Source: Hyphomicrobium_A sp963812795
GTDB lineage: Bacteria; Pseudomonadota; Alphaproteobacteria; Rhizobiales; Hyphomicrobiaceae
Length of the DNA stretch: 64,000 bases
Assembly: GCA_963812795.1 (NCBI GenBank)
Contig: CAWEWG010000004.1
Location: 53,201 to 117,200, forward strand
Direction: 5' to 3'
The translations under genes and the position numbers were made by a program. Numbering within the stretch: position 1 is the first letter of the stretch; each line of letters opens with the position of its first letter. Below the pieces are notes generated by a model. It was given only the letters and a program-made list of their open reading frames with translations, ran no database searches and was not told where the DNA came from. This document shows, piece after piece, positions 38,501 to 46,204 of this stretch.

Positions 38501-39784
38501 ATGATGCTGGTATCGGTAGCCGTGACGGCTACCGATACACATCACGCCATCGAGGCGGTGTTCCGCATCGAGCAGGCTAAGCTCATCGCCGGTCTGGCGC
38601 GCATGGTGCGCGACGTCGGCGCGGCGGAGGAGCTGGCGCAGGACGCCCTCGTCGCCGCGCTCGAGCAGTGGCCGCGCTCCGGCATCCCCGACAAGCCCGG
38701 TGCCTGGCTCATGGCTACGGCCAAGCATCGCGCGCTCGATCGTTTCCGCCGCGCCAAGCTGGTCGACCGCAAGCACACCGAGCTGGGGCACGAGCTAGCC
38801 GCGGATGGCGAGGCGCAGATGCCCGACCTCGACGCCGCGCTCGACGACGACATCGGCGACGACCTGCTGCGCCTCATGTTCACCGCCTGCCACCCTCTGC
38901 TCGGCAGGGAGGCGCAGGTGGCCCTTACCTTGCGCCTCATCGCCGGTCTCAAGACCGAGGAAATCGCGCGCGCTTTCCTCGTTCCGGAGCCGACCATCGC
39001 CCAGCGCATCGTGCGCGCCAAGCGCACGCTGGCCGAAAAGCGCGTGCCCTTCGAAGTCCCGCGCGGAGCAGAGCTTGCTGAGCGGCTAGCCTCGGTGCTG
39101 TCGGTCATCTACCTCATTTTCAACGAGGGATACTCGGCGACGGCAGGCGATGACTGGATGCGCCCGCAGCTCTGCGAGGAGGCGCTGCGCCTGGGGCGCA
39201 TTCTCGCCGAGTTGGCGCCCGCCGAGCCGGAAGTGCACGGCCTCGTGGCGCTCATGGAGATCCAGGCCTCGCGCTTCGCCGCCCGGCGTGGGCCCGATGG
39301 CGAGCCGGTGCTGCTGCTGGATCAGAACCGCGCCCGCTGGGACCAACTGCTGATCCGCCGCGGGCTCGCGGCGCTGGCGCGCGCGCAGGCGCTAAACCCG
39401 TCGCCCGGCCCGCATGTCCTGCAAGCTGCCATTGCCGCCTGCCATGCGCGTGCGCACACCGCCGAGGCGACCGATTGGGCGCGCATCGTCGGTCTCTACG
39501 GGGAGTTGGCGCAGGTCATGCCATCGCCGATCGTCGAGCTCAACCGCGCCGTGGCACTGGCCATGCTTTTCGGCCCCGAGGCCGGGCTGCGCATCGTCGA
39601 CGCGCTGACGACCGAACCCGTGCTCAAGGAATATCACCTGCTGCCGAGTGTCCGCGGCGATCTGCTTGCCAAGCTCGGACGGGCGGACGAGGCGCGCGCC
39701 GAATTCGAGCGCGCGGCGGCGATGACGCAGAACGAACGCGAGCGTGCGCTGCTGCTAAAACGCGCCAGCGAGCTCGCGCGCTGA
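38501..39784 (+). CDS. ECF42-type RNA polymerase sigma factor with C-terminal extension
   Basis: A 427-residue sigma-70 family factor: sigma-2 region (about 18-95, EELAQDALVAALEQWP; KPGAWLMATAKHRALDRFRR), sigma-4 region (about 130-185, LTLRLIAGLKTEEIARAFLVPEPTIAQRIVRAKRTL), then a 230-residue helical extension with SVIYLIFNEGYSAT and TPR-like helices (LARAQALNPSPGPHVLQAAI; RADEARAEFERA). This layout without an anti-sigma gene and next to DGPF genes defines ECF42. Start is ATG 38501 or 38504, or the in-frame GTG at 38522, which lies in the loop of a perfect hairpin. No Shine-Dalgarno is visible for any of them. Confidence 0.93.
   Translation: MMLVSVAVTATDTHHAIEAVFRIEQAKLIAGLARMVRDVGAAEELAQDALVAALEQWPRSGIPDKPGAWLMATAKHRALDRFRRAKLVDRKHTELGHELAADGEAQMPDLDAALDDDIGDDLLRLMFTACHPLLGREAQVALTLRLIAGLKTEEIARAFLVPEPTIAQRIVRAKRTLAEKRVPFEVPRGAELAERLASVLSVIYLIFNEGYSATAGDDWMRPQLCEEALRLGRILAELAPAEPEVHGLVALMEIQASRFAARRGPDGEPVLLLDQNRARWDQLLIRRGLAALARAQALNPSPGPHVLQAAIAACHARAHTAEATDWARIVGLYGELAQVMPSPIVELNRAVALAMLFGPEAGLRIVDALTTEPVLKEYHLLPSVRGDLLAKLGRADEARAEFERAAAMTQNERERALLLKRASELAR
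38510..38538 (+). promoter_or_regulatory. Perfect hairpin at the 5' end of the sigma factor gene
   Basis: 12-bp perfect stem GTATCGGTAGCC / GGCTACCGATAC with loop GTGAC. It covers codons 4-13 counted from the first ATG, and the loop holds the alternative GTG start. It may limit translation of the sigma factor relative to the DGPF genes or separate their transcripts. Confidence 0.6.
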
Positions 39785-39833
39785 ACTTTTCCGCACGCCA
39801 TTCGTTAACCCTATCGCGTTTGCCAAGGCCGCA

Positions 39834-39850
39834 CTGGCACGCGACTTGTT
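39834..39850 (+). promoter_or_regulatory. Weak sigma-54-like site before the Aat paralogue
   Basis: CTGGCAC followed by five bases and TTGTT matches the -24 element (TGGCAC) fully, with the right 12-base distance to the -12 element, but that element has GT in place of the nearly invariant GC. It lies 84 bases before the TTG start at 39934. Treat as a possibility only. Confidence 0.2.
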
Positions 39851-39933
39851 TGGAGTTTCGTAAGCCCTGACCGGCAGGTTCCGAAACCGAGGCCCGCTGT
39901 CCGCAGCACCGCCTCTTCCTGGGAGTAGTCCAG

Positions 39934-40833
39934 TTGGCCAACGTCGCCGCGTCGTATCTGGAGATTATCGCCGAGGAGCGCGACGAAACGCTCGCCGCCC
40001 GCCGGCGCCGCCTGTTCCGCGAGCCCCTGAAGGAGAAGCTGCTGCGCTGGCTGATGGGCACGGCGTACGCCTGTCACCCCAAGCGGATCGCCGACCTGCC
40101 GTTCCTGTTGTGGGACACGGCGGCGGACATTTCCCGCGGCGGGACAAAGGTACCGAGCCAAGCGACGACGCGACCGCGGCCCGACACCTTCGCCGGCGTA
40201 TGCCGCGACATCACCCCGGAGCGCATCATCGCCGCTGCGCGAGGCGGATTTTTTCCGTGGTGCCACGTCGGCCCGCTCAAGTGGTGGACGCGGCGCGAGC
40301 GCATGGTCCTTTTCCTCAGCGAGCACCACATCTCCAAGCGCATGCGCCGCATGATGCGCAAGACCGACTACACGGTCACTTTCGACACGGCTTTCGACGA
40401 AGTGCTCAAGGCCTGCGCCGAGCCGCGCAAGGGCCGCCCGCTTGGGCTCACCTGGGTCACGCCCAAGATCATGCACCTCTATGCGGCCCTGCACGATTTG
40501 GGCTTTGCCCACTCATTCGAGGTGTGGAGCGCCGACGGACGCCTGATCGGCGGCGGTTACGGCATCGCCATCGGCCGCGTCTTCTACACGGAATCGCAGT
40601 TCAGCCGCGAGAGCAACACCTCGAAGATGGGGTTTGCGTCGCTGAACCATCACCTCGCCAAATGGGGCTTCGTCCTCAACGACGGCAAGAACTTCACGCC
40701 GACGTTGGTGGAGATGGGTTTCCGCACCATCCCGCGCGCGGAGTTCGAAACCGTGCTGCGTGAGAACGGAAATTCCGGCGGGCGCAGCGGGTCGTGGAAG
40801 GTAGAAGACGATCTGGCGACCATCGCCGCCTGA
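39934..40833 (+). CDS. Divergent leucyl/phenylalanyl-tRNA-protein transferase-like protein
   Basis: A 299-residue paralogue of Aat with a 90-residue N-terminal extension. The Aat core is recognisable: ITPERIIAAARGGFFPWCHVGP, LKWWTRRERMVLFLSEHHISK, LTWVTPKIMHLYAALHDLGFAHSFEVW, then GGGYGIAIGRVFYTESQFSRESNTSKMGFASL. Compared with the normal copy at 31445, the GGLYGVALG-type loop is GGGYGIAIG and FGESMF is YTESQF. The start is a TTG with GGGAG 11 bases upstream. It may transfer an amino acid to another acceptor, or act on another substrate of the same GNAT-like fold; the function is open. Confidence 0.8.
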   Translation: MANVAASYLEIIAEERDETLAARRRRLFREPLKEKLLRWLMGTAYACHPKRIADLPFLLWDTAADISRGGTKVPSQATTRPRPDTFAGVCRDITPERIIAAARGGFFPWCHVGPLKWWTRRERMVLFLSEHHISKRMRRMMRKTDYTVTFDTAFDEVLKACAEPRKGRPLGLTWVTPKIMHLYAALHDLGFAHSFEVWSADGRLIGGGYGIAIGRVFYTESQFSRESNTSKMGFASLNHHLAKWGFVLNDGKNFTPTLVEMGFRTIPRAEFETVLRENGNSGGRSGSWKVEDDLATIAA

Positions 40834-40853
40834 ACGGGTCGCACGATATTCTC

Positions 40854-41666
40854 TCAAAACTTCACAATTCCGGCGGCGTGCAGCAGGTACGCCGAATAGA
40901 AGCCGACGTACCACATCAGATAGTAGCCGATGGTGCCGGAGACGTATGACACCGGCAGGTAGAGCGCCGTCGCCTTCCACACCGGCATCGCCCAGAAGCG
41001 CCGGTGAATGCCGATGAAGTAGACGAGCACGGCAACGATCAGCGCCAACGAGCCCATGGCGGACGGATTGAGCCAGTCGGCGGGCGCCATCGCCGGGCTG
41101 AACGACGACATCGAGATTCCGCCGAGCAAACTGCGTACGACGTATTCGTAGATGCCGTAGATGGGCGCCACGAAACCGAGCGCCAGGCAGTACAGCTTGA
41201 AGTACGCGTGGAACGGCCGCTTCACCGAGGCGAAATAGCGGAAGACGGCGAACGACAGCAGAAACGTGATCGCCATACCGACGTAGACGCCGACCTGCGA
41301 CAGCACCTTCATCAGCGTCAGCATGCTTTCGCTGACGTTTGTCCCGGGCGGGGCCACGGTGCCCACCACGATGGGGACGATGAACAAGAGATAGATGGCG
41401 ATGCCGGCCAGCGCGAAGGAGACGTATCCGCGGTAGCTCGGATCCTCGGCGAAAGCGACGGTCTGGCGGATCGGCGCCCGCAGGATCTTCAAATAGACGG
41501 CGGGAAAGCTGCGGCGCACCGGCGCTGCCGCCGGGCCGAGAAACCTGAGCGAGCTTTGCCGCAAATCGGCGCCGCACGATGAGCAGAAATTTCCATGCGC
41601 GGTGGCGCCGCAATCGGCACATATGCCCGCCGTCGCCGGCGTCGAGCTTCGCATTTGCAGAATCAT
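40854..41666 (-). CDS. Zinc-ribbon polytopic membrane protein
   Basis: A 270-residue inner-membrane protein. A short N-terminal zinc ribbon (CADCG ... CSSCG, about residues 16-32) is followed by a linker and about five to six membrane helices (SFALAGIAIYLLFIVPIVVG; VGVYVGMAITFLLSFAVFRY; GSLALIVAVLVYFIGIH; VSYVSGTIGYYLMWYVGFY). Ribbon plus helical bundle resembles the YIP1/DUF-type membrane proteins of unknown role. The ATG at 41666 follows a GGGGGG run. It lies 65 bases downstream of tspO in the same direction and may share its transcript. Confidence 0.75.
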   Translation of the reverse strand: MILQMRSSTPATAGICADCGATAHGNFCSSCGADLRQSSLRFLGPAAAPVRRSFPAVYLKILRAPIRQTVAFAEDPSYRGYVSFALAGIAIYLLFIVPIVVGTVAPPGTNVSESMLTLMKVLSQVGVYVGMAITFLLSFAVFRYFASVKRPFHAYFKLYCLALGFVAPIYGIYEYVVRSLLGGISMSSFSPAMAPADWLNPSAMGSLALIVAVLVYFIGIHRRFWAMPVWKATALYLPVSYVSGTIGYYLMWYVGFYSAYLLHAAGIVKF

Positions 41667-41731
41667 AATCGCCCCCCAGCACCCCCGGGGAATACTAGCA
41701 GCGCGGCTAGGCTGCCGACAGCGCGAGGGGC

Positions 41732-42193
41732 TCAGCCGTTGAGACGCCAGATCTCGAAATTGAGCGCCGCGGCGAAAGTAACCCACAGGAAATACGGCAC
41801 GAACAGCAGCGCGGCGGAGCGGCGCACAGGCCAAGCGGCGACGATGAAGGCGAGGATAGCGAGCCACAGCGCGCTCATGTCGATCAGCGCCGAGGTGATC
41901 TGCTTTTCACCAAACATCAGGTACGACCACGCGGCGTTGAGACCGAGCTGCAAGAGCCACAGCCACAACAGCGGCCCAAACCCCTGGGCGCGCCATACGA
42001 TCCAGCCGGCGATGGCGATCATCACGTAGAGGATCGTCCACACGGGGGCGAATATGTTGTTAGGCGGTGTCCACGTCGGCTTCTGCAGCGCGGCGTAGAA
42101 CGGACCGGGCTCGTACGTCATGCCGAAATACGCCGCACCGGCGACGAGCAACAGGAATACCAATAGCTCGGCGTACTTCGTCACGCTATGCAC
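41732..42193 (-). CDS. tspO: TspO/MBR family tryptophan-rich sensory protein
   Basis: A 153-residue five-helix membrane protein of the TspO/peripheral benzodiazepine receptor family, which in alphaproteobacteria binds porphyrins and affects stress and pigment responses. Family blocks: YEPGPFYAALQKPTWTPPNNIFAPVWTILY, LQLGLNAAWSYLMFG and PYFLWVTFAAALNFEIWRLN. The gene starts 12 bases after the stop of the methyltransferase/ATP-grasp fusion, so the two are surely co-transcribed. Confidence 0.95.
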   Translation of the reverse strand: MHSVTKYAELLVFLLLVAGAAYFGMTYEPGPFYAALQKPTWTPPNNIFAPVWTILYVMIAIAGWIVWRAQGFGPLLWLWLLQLGLNAAWSYLMFGEKQITSALIDMSALWLAILAFIVAAWPVRRSAALLFVPYFLWVTFAAALNFEIWRLNG

Positions 42194-42205
42194 CCGTCGG
42201 TTGCT

Positions 42206-44146
42206 TTACTGGGCCGCCTCGACCTGCGGAGCCGCCGCCGGCTTGCCGACGATCGTAAGGCGCTCCACCGCCGCCGCGAGGATCTGCCCCAGCAGTTCCG
42301 AGTATCGCATACCGGAATAACCCGCCATCAAGTTGACCTTGCCGTCCCAGCACCAGCCGGGGTTGGGGTTCACCTCGAGCAGCTTGATCTCGCCTCTGGC
42401 GTCGGCGCGGAAGTCGAAACGGGCGTAATCGCGGCACCCCAGCCGCTCGAACAGGCGCGCCGAATGCTCGATCATCTGCTGCTGCTGCACTTCCGTCAGC
42501 TCCGCCTCGTGATACGAGACCTGAGTCCAGTAAGGGCTGTCCGGCTCCCATTTCAATTCATAGCCGAGGATCTTCGGCAGCTTGGAATCGAGCTTGGAGA
42601 AATCAACCTCCAGGATCGGCAGCGCGCGCAAGCCCTGGTCGGGGTTGCCGACCAGCGTGAGCGAATACTCGGCGCCCGTTAGGTACTCCTGCACAAGCAC
42701 GGGGCGCTTGGGGAAAGCGACGCGCAGCCGCTCGAGGTAGTCGAGCAGCCCCTTCTCATTGCGAACGACGGCGTCCTTGGTGATGCCCTGCGAGCTGTCG
42801 CCGTAGTTCGGCTTCAACAGCGCGGGGAAGACGGACGGCAGCGTGGCGCCCTGATCGCCCGGCCGCACGTGCGTCTCCAGCGGCACCGGAACGTCGAGCG
42901 TCAGCGCCACGGCGCGCACGAGGCCCTTGTCGTAGCAGGCGGCGAGCGCCGGCGGACCGGCACCGGTGTACGGCAGGTCGAGCGCCTCGAGCATCGCGGG
43001 GACATGCAGTTCCTTGAACGGGTCGTTGTTGAAGCCTTCGTCGCACAGATTGAACACGAGATCGGTGCGCAGCTCCGACAGGTCGCGGTCGAGCGTTGCG
43101 TGGTTGTCGAGGTAACGGAACTTGTAGGCCGGCAGCTCCGACAGCGCGTCCTTGAGGCGGCGGATGGTGTCGTGATCCTCGGCGTTGAAAGCGCCGCCCC
43201 GCTTCACGGCGTCGGGAAGCCGCGGATCGCCCATGACCACCGTCACGTCGATCATTTGCACCTTGCCGCGCTTGCGGACAGGAAGCTGCGGGGCGTCGGC
43301 CGACAGGAGGATACGTCGCGCCATCATGCCCAGATCCTGGTCGCGATCCGACAGCGCCTCGGCATTGCCGTGATGGCGCACGTTGCGGAATCCGGTCTTC
43401 TCCATCAGCTTGCCGATGGTCTCGCGCGTGTAGAGGCGCTCGGCGTAGAATTGATCGGCGATGACGCCCAGCTCGTCGTGGACGATGACCTCGCGCGAGA
43501 TCAGGCGGTCGCGGTCGCTGGACAGCGAGCGCTCGCGGCAGACGAAGTGATGCTCGTCGATCCATTCCCACGAGCGGCGCTCGAAGTGATCGGCCATATA
43601 GGCGCCGTCGGTGATGTCGAGCACCAGCTGGCCGGAGGGACGCAGGATCTTGCCGACGGCGGCGAGAACCTTCTCGTCATCCTGCTTGTTGGAGAAGTAG
43701 CCGAACGAGTTGCCCATGATGGCGACGCAGTCGAAGCTCGTCTCCGGCAAGCGCGGGTTGCGCGCGTCGCCTTCCTTGAACACGACCTGCAGCCGCTCGT
43801 TCTGCGCCCGCTTCTTGGCGAGGCGCACGAGATAGCGCGAGCGGTCGACGCCGGTGACGTTCTTGAAGCCGCGGCGCGCGAGATCGAGACAATGCCGGCC
43901 CTGGCCGCAGCACAAGTCGAGGATCTGGCTGTGGGCTGTCACTGGCGCCGCGGCGAGAATGAAATCGACGTCGCGGCGCGTGTTCTCCACGTTCTCGACG
44001 ACGTCGCCGTCGGTCTTGACGTAGAGCGCGTTGAAAAGTTTGCGCCACCACTCGGCGGGAAGATGCGCCTCGAGGTCCGCAACCGGACCGAGACACGAGC
44101 GTGGCGCCGGGCGCCTAGGGCGCTTCGCCTTGGCAACGGATGCCAT
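42206..44146 (-). CDS. Fusion protein: class I methyltransferase + D-Ala-D-Ala ligase-like ATP-grasp
   Basis: A 646-residue two-domain enzyme in an intact frame. Residues about 35-290: SAM methyltransferase with motif I ILDLCCGQGRH (75-85), acidic end of strand 2 GVDRS, and DCVAIMGNSFGYF. Residues about 298-630: ATP-grasp ligase like D-Ala-D-Ala ligase, with VFNLCDEGFNND (365-374), LPYTGAGPPALAACYDKG (391-408), the nucleotide Lys in LLKPNYGDSSQG (445), VQEYLTGAEYS (485-495) and metal ligands in DFRADARGEIKLLEVNPNPG (Asp578, Glu591, Asn593). The Ddl serine/tyrosine substrate loop is not clearly kept. Likely makes and methylates an amide-linked small molecule or modifies a peptide; substrate unknown. 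Followed directly by tspO. Confidence 0.85.
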   Translation of the reverse strand: MASVAKAKRPRRPAPRSCLGPVADLEAHLPAEWWRKLFNALYVKTDGDVVENVENTRRDVDFILAAAPVTAHSQILDLCCGQGRHCLDLARRGFKNVTGVDRSRYLVRLAKKRAQNERLQVVFKEGDARNPRLPETSFDCVAIMGNSFGYFSNKQDDEKVLAAVGKILRPSGQLVLDITDGAYMADHFERRSWEWIDEHHFVCRERSLSSDRDRLISREVIVHDELGVIADQFYAERLYTRETIGKLMEKTGFRNVRHHGNAEALSDRDQDLGMMARRILLSADAPQLPVRKRGKVQMIDVTVVMGDPRLPDAVKRGGAFNAEDHDTIRRLKDALSELPAYKFRYLDNHATLDRDLSELRTDLVFNLCDEGFNNDPFKELHVPAMLEALDLPYTGAGPPALAACYDKGLVRAVALTLDVPVPLETHVRPGDQGATLPSVFPALLKPNYGDSSQGITKDAVVRNEKGLLDYLERLRVAFPKRPVLVQEYLTGAEYSLTLVGNPDQGLRALPILEVDFSKLDSKLPKILGYELKWEPDSPYWTQVSYHEAELTEVQQQQMIEHSARLFERLGCRDYARFDFRADARGEIKLLEVNPNPGWCWDGKVNLMAGYSGMRYSELLGQILAAAVERLTIVGKPAAAPQVEAAQ

Positions 44147-44326
44147 GATAGACGTTTGTCCTCAAAAGGCCGCCCGCGGCGCGAGGCTCAACTGCCCCCG
44201 TCAGCCGGTGATCGGCCGAACAAAATAACAGGCCCCTGTGGCCCCGATGGTTCGCGAACTTATTGGCCAATTGCGACTTTGCAAGAGGCAACTTGCAATT
44301 TTCCGCGGTCGCGACGCTGGCCGCGA
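44147..44326. other. Intergenic region rsmB / fusion gene
   Basis: 180 bases between the rsmB stop (44327) and the ATG of the fusion gene (44146), both on the minus strand. It is less GC-rich around 44,220-44,300 than its surroundings and is the likely promoter region for the fusion-tspO unit. I cannot define boxes. Confidence 0.35.
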
Positions 44327-45627
44327 TCAAGGTTGATGTCGGCGCATTAAAGCGATGAAGAAGCCGTCGGTCGCGTGCTGGGCCGGGGTCAATTGCAGTG
44401 TGTCCTCGCGCCCATCGGCTGAGCGCGGCGCCTCCCCACCGATTCGATCGGCCCAGACCGCCCCAAACGGCTCGACGGCGAAGTCGCCGTGGCGCTCCAG
44501 AAACGCCTCGACCTGGTCGCGGTTCTCTTCCGGCAGGACCGAGCACGTCACGTACACCAGCGTACCCCCGGGTTTGGTCAGGCCGGCGGCGAGATCGAGC
44601 ACCCGCACCTGTTCGGCTTGGCGCTCAGGAATATTGCCCGGCTTCACGCGCCATTTCGCGTCGGGCTTGCGCCGCCAGGTGCCCGAGCCGGTGCACGGGG
44701 CATCGACGAGCACGAGGTCGAAACGTGGCCCCAGCGCCGTCAGTGCTGCTTCGTCTCCCGCGTCCATCACCTGCACGTTGCGCACCCCGGCGCGCTTCAG
44801 CCGCTCGAAGATGGGCCTCAGCTGCTTCTTGTCGGCATCGTAGGCGTAGATCTGGCCGGTGTTCTGCATCGCCGCGGCCAGCGCCAGCGTCTTGCCGCCG
44901 GCACCGGCGCACAAATCCAGCACCTGCATGCGCGGGCCGGCTCCGGCGAGCAGTGCGGCGATCTGGGAGCCCTCGTCCTGCACCTCGAACCAGCCCTTGC
45001 CGTGCGCCGCCTCCGCCTCGAGGTGCGGGGATTTGCCGGCCCCTTCGGGCGCGGGGACGCGCACGCCGGCCGGCGCACGCTGCGGTCGCCACGGCGCCGT
45101 AGCGATCGAGCGCCTTCACGACCTTGTCCCGCGTCGCCTTCAGCGTGTTTACGCGCAGATCGACGGGCGCGCGGGCGGCGAGTGCCGCACCCTCCTGAAC
45201 GGCATGGATGCCGAAGGCGCGCTCGAACGAGGGCATCAGCCATTCGGGGATGTCGCCGGCGACATGCAGCGGCGACCCGGCCGGAAGCTCGCCGGCGAGG
45301 GCGGCGGTCTCCTGCGGGCTGAGCGGCGCGACGGCGTGCTCGGAGCCACCGGCGGCGAGAGCTACCTCTTCGGGCGACAGACCCAAGCGCGCGCGGAGCC
45401 GCTCCCAGCGCCAGCGCGCGCGGGGTGTCGCTGCCCATGCGCGCGGCAATGGACGAGCGCCGACGCAGCGCGTCGAACACCAGCGTGCCGATGGCGGCGC
45501 GGTCGCCCGAGCCGGCGAAGCGATGCGCCTTGCCCCAGTCGGCGAGCGCCGAGGCCGCCGGTCTGTGTCTGTTGAGGATGTCGTCGAGGACTTCCGCCGC
45601 CGCCGCGATCCGAGCTCCGGAGCGCAT
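44327..45627 (-). CDS. rsmB: 16S rRNA m5C methyltransferase (RsmB/Fmu type), two frame breaks
   Basis: Cytosine-5 methyltransferase of the RsmB/NOL1 family. The N-terminal NusB-like RNA-binding domain reads AAAAEVLDDILNRHRPAASALADWGKAHRFAGSGDRAAIG in one frame, then (after a shift near 45,410) LGLSPEEVALAAGGSEHAVAPLS and PVDLRVNTLKATRD, then (after a shift near 45,075) the catalytic domain: DLCAGAGGKTLALAAAM, the Pro-Cys motif VDAPCTGSGTWRRKPD and the nucleophile Cys in VYVTCSVLPEEN. Joined length about 433 residues. It is followed closely (3 bases) upstream by the MAPEG gene, as in other Rhizobiales. Confidence 0.88.
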
Positions 45628-45630
45628 TGG

Positions 45631-46065
45631 TTACGCCCCGACGACAAGGATGCGGATGGCGAAGATCACCCACATGGCGACGAGCGCTATGGCGCTGACG
45701 CTGATCGCTATGGAGCGCGCCCACACGTCGTTGCCGCCCGTGTGGATGTAGGCGTGCACGAGCCGCGCCAGCACGAAAATCCAGGCCAGGACAACGAAGA
45801 TGAGGCTGTTGGTCGAGGTGATGAGGATGAAGGCGACCAGCACGTAGAACAGCATCGGTAGCTCGAGCTGATTCTGGAAGTTGTTGGCAACCTGCGTGGC
45901 ACGCGTCGGCCACTTGGGCTCGCGCAAGGCGATGTCGCTCGGCTGCACCGCGCCGGAGTCTAGCGCCCGACGCCGCAACACGCCCATGTAGAACATGATG
46001 AAGAATGTGAGCCCGACCTGGACGAACACCGGCAGCAGCAGATCCGTAACGGTCATCGCGCTCAT
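45631..46065 (-). CDS. MAPEG family membrane protein
   Basis: A 144-residue four-helix membrane protein of the MAPEG family (eicosanoid and glutathione metabolism in eukaryotes; mostly unknown in bacteria). Seen: FFIMFYMGVLRRRALDSG, the conserved NNFQNQLELPMLFYVLVAF block and AWIFVLARLVHAYIHTGGN with the Arg/Tyr typical of glutathione-binding MAPEG members. ATG at 46065 or 46056. Lies between guaB and rsmB with a palindromic repeat on its upstream side. Confidence 0.93.
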   Translation of the reverse strand: MSAMTVTDLLLPVFVQVGLTFFIMFYMGVLRRRALDSGAVQPSDIALREPKWPTRATQVANNFQNQLELPMLFYVLVAFILITSTNSLIFVVLAWIFVLARLVHAYIHTGGNDVWARSIAISVSAIALVAMWVIFAIRILVVGA

Positions 46066-46071
46066 CCTGTT

Positions 46072-46195
46072 GTCATCCTCGGGCTTGTCCCGAGGATCCA
46101 CGCTTAAGCCGGCCAGATTGCGGCCAGCGCCCGACTGATACTGCCACGTCGGCACCAGCCGAGGACTGGGTCCTCGGGACAAGCCCGAGGATGAC
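46072..46195. repeat. REP/BIME-like inverted pair between guaB and the MAPEG gene
   Basis: A perfect 25-bp inverted repeat: 46072-46096 and 46171-46195, with a 74-base spacer. Each arm is itself a hairpin (TCCTCGGG-CTTGT-CCCGAGGA), so the pair can form two small hairpins or one long stem. This GTCATCCTCGGGC-type repeat is familiar from the intergenic DNA of many alphaproteobacteria. It also gives a typical false reading frame upstream of the MAPEG gene. Confidence 0.88.
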
Positions 46196-46204
46196 ACGTG
46201 GCGA

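Noticed and set aside
42869..44350. 493-codon open frame on the plus strand opposite the methyltransferase/ATP-grasp gene
   Set aside because: Composition is that of a reverse reading of the real gene (runs of DRDL-, VEHR-type residues) and no family is seen.
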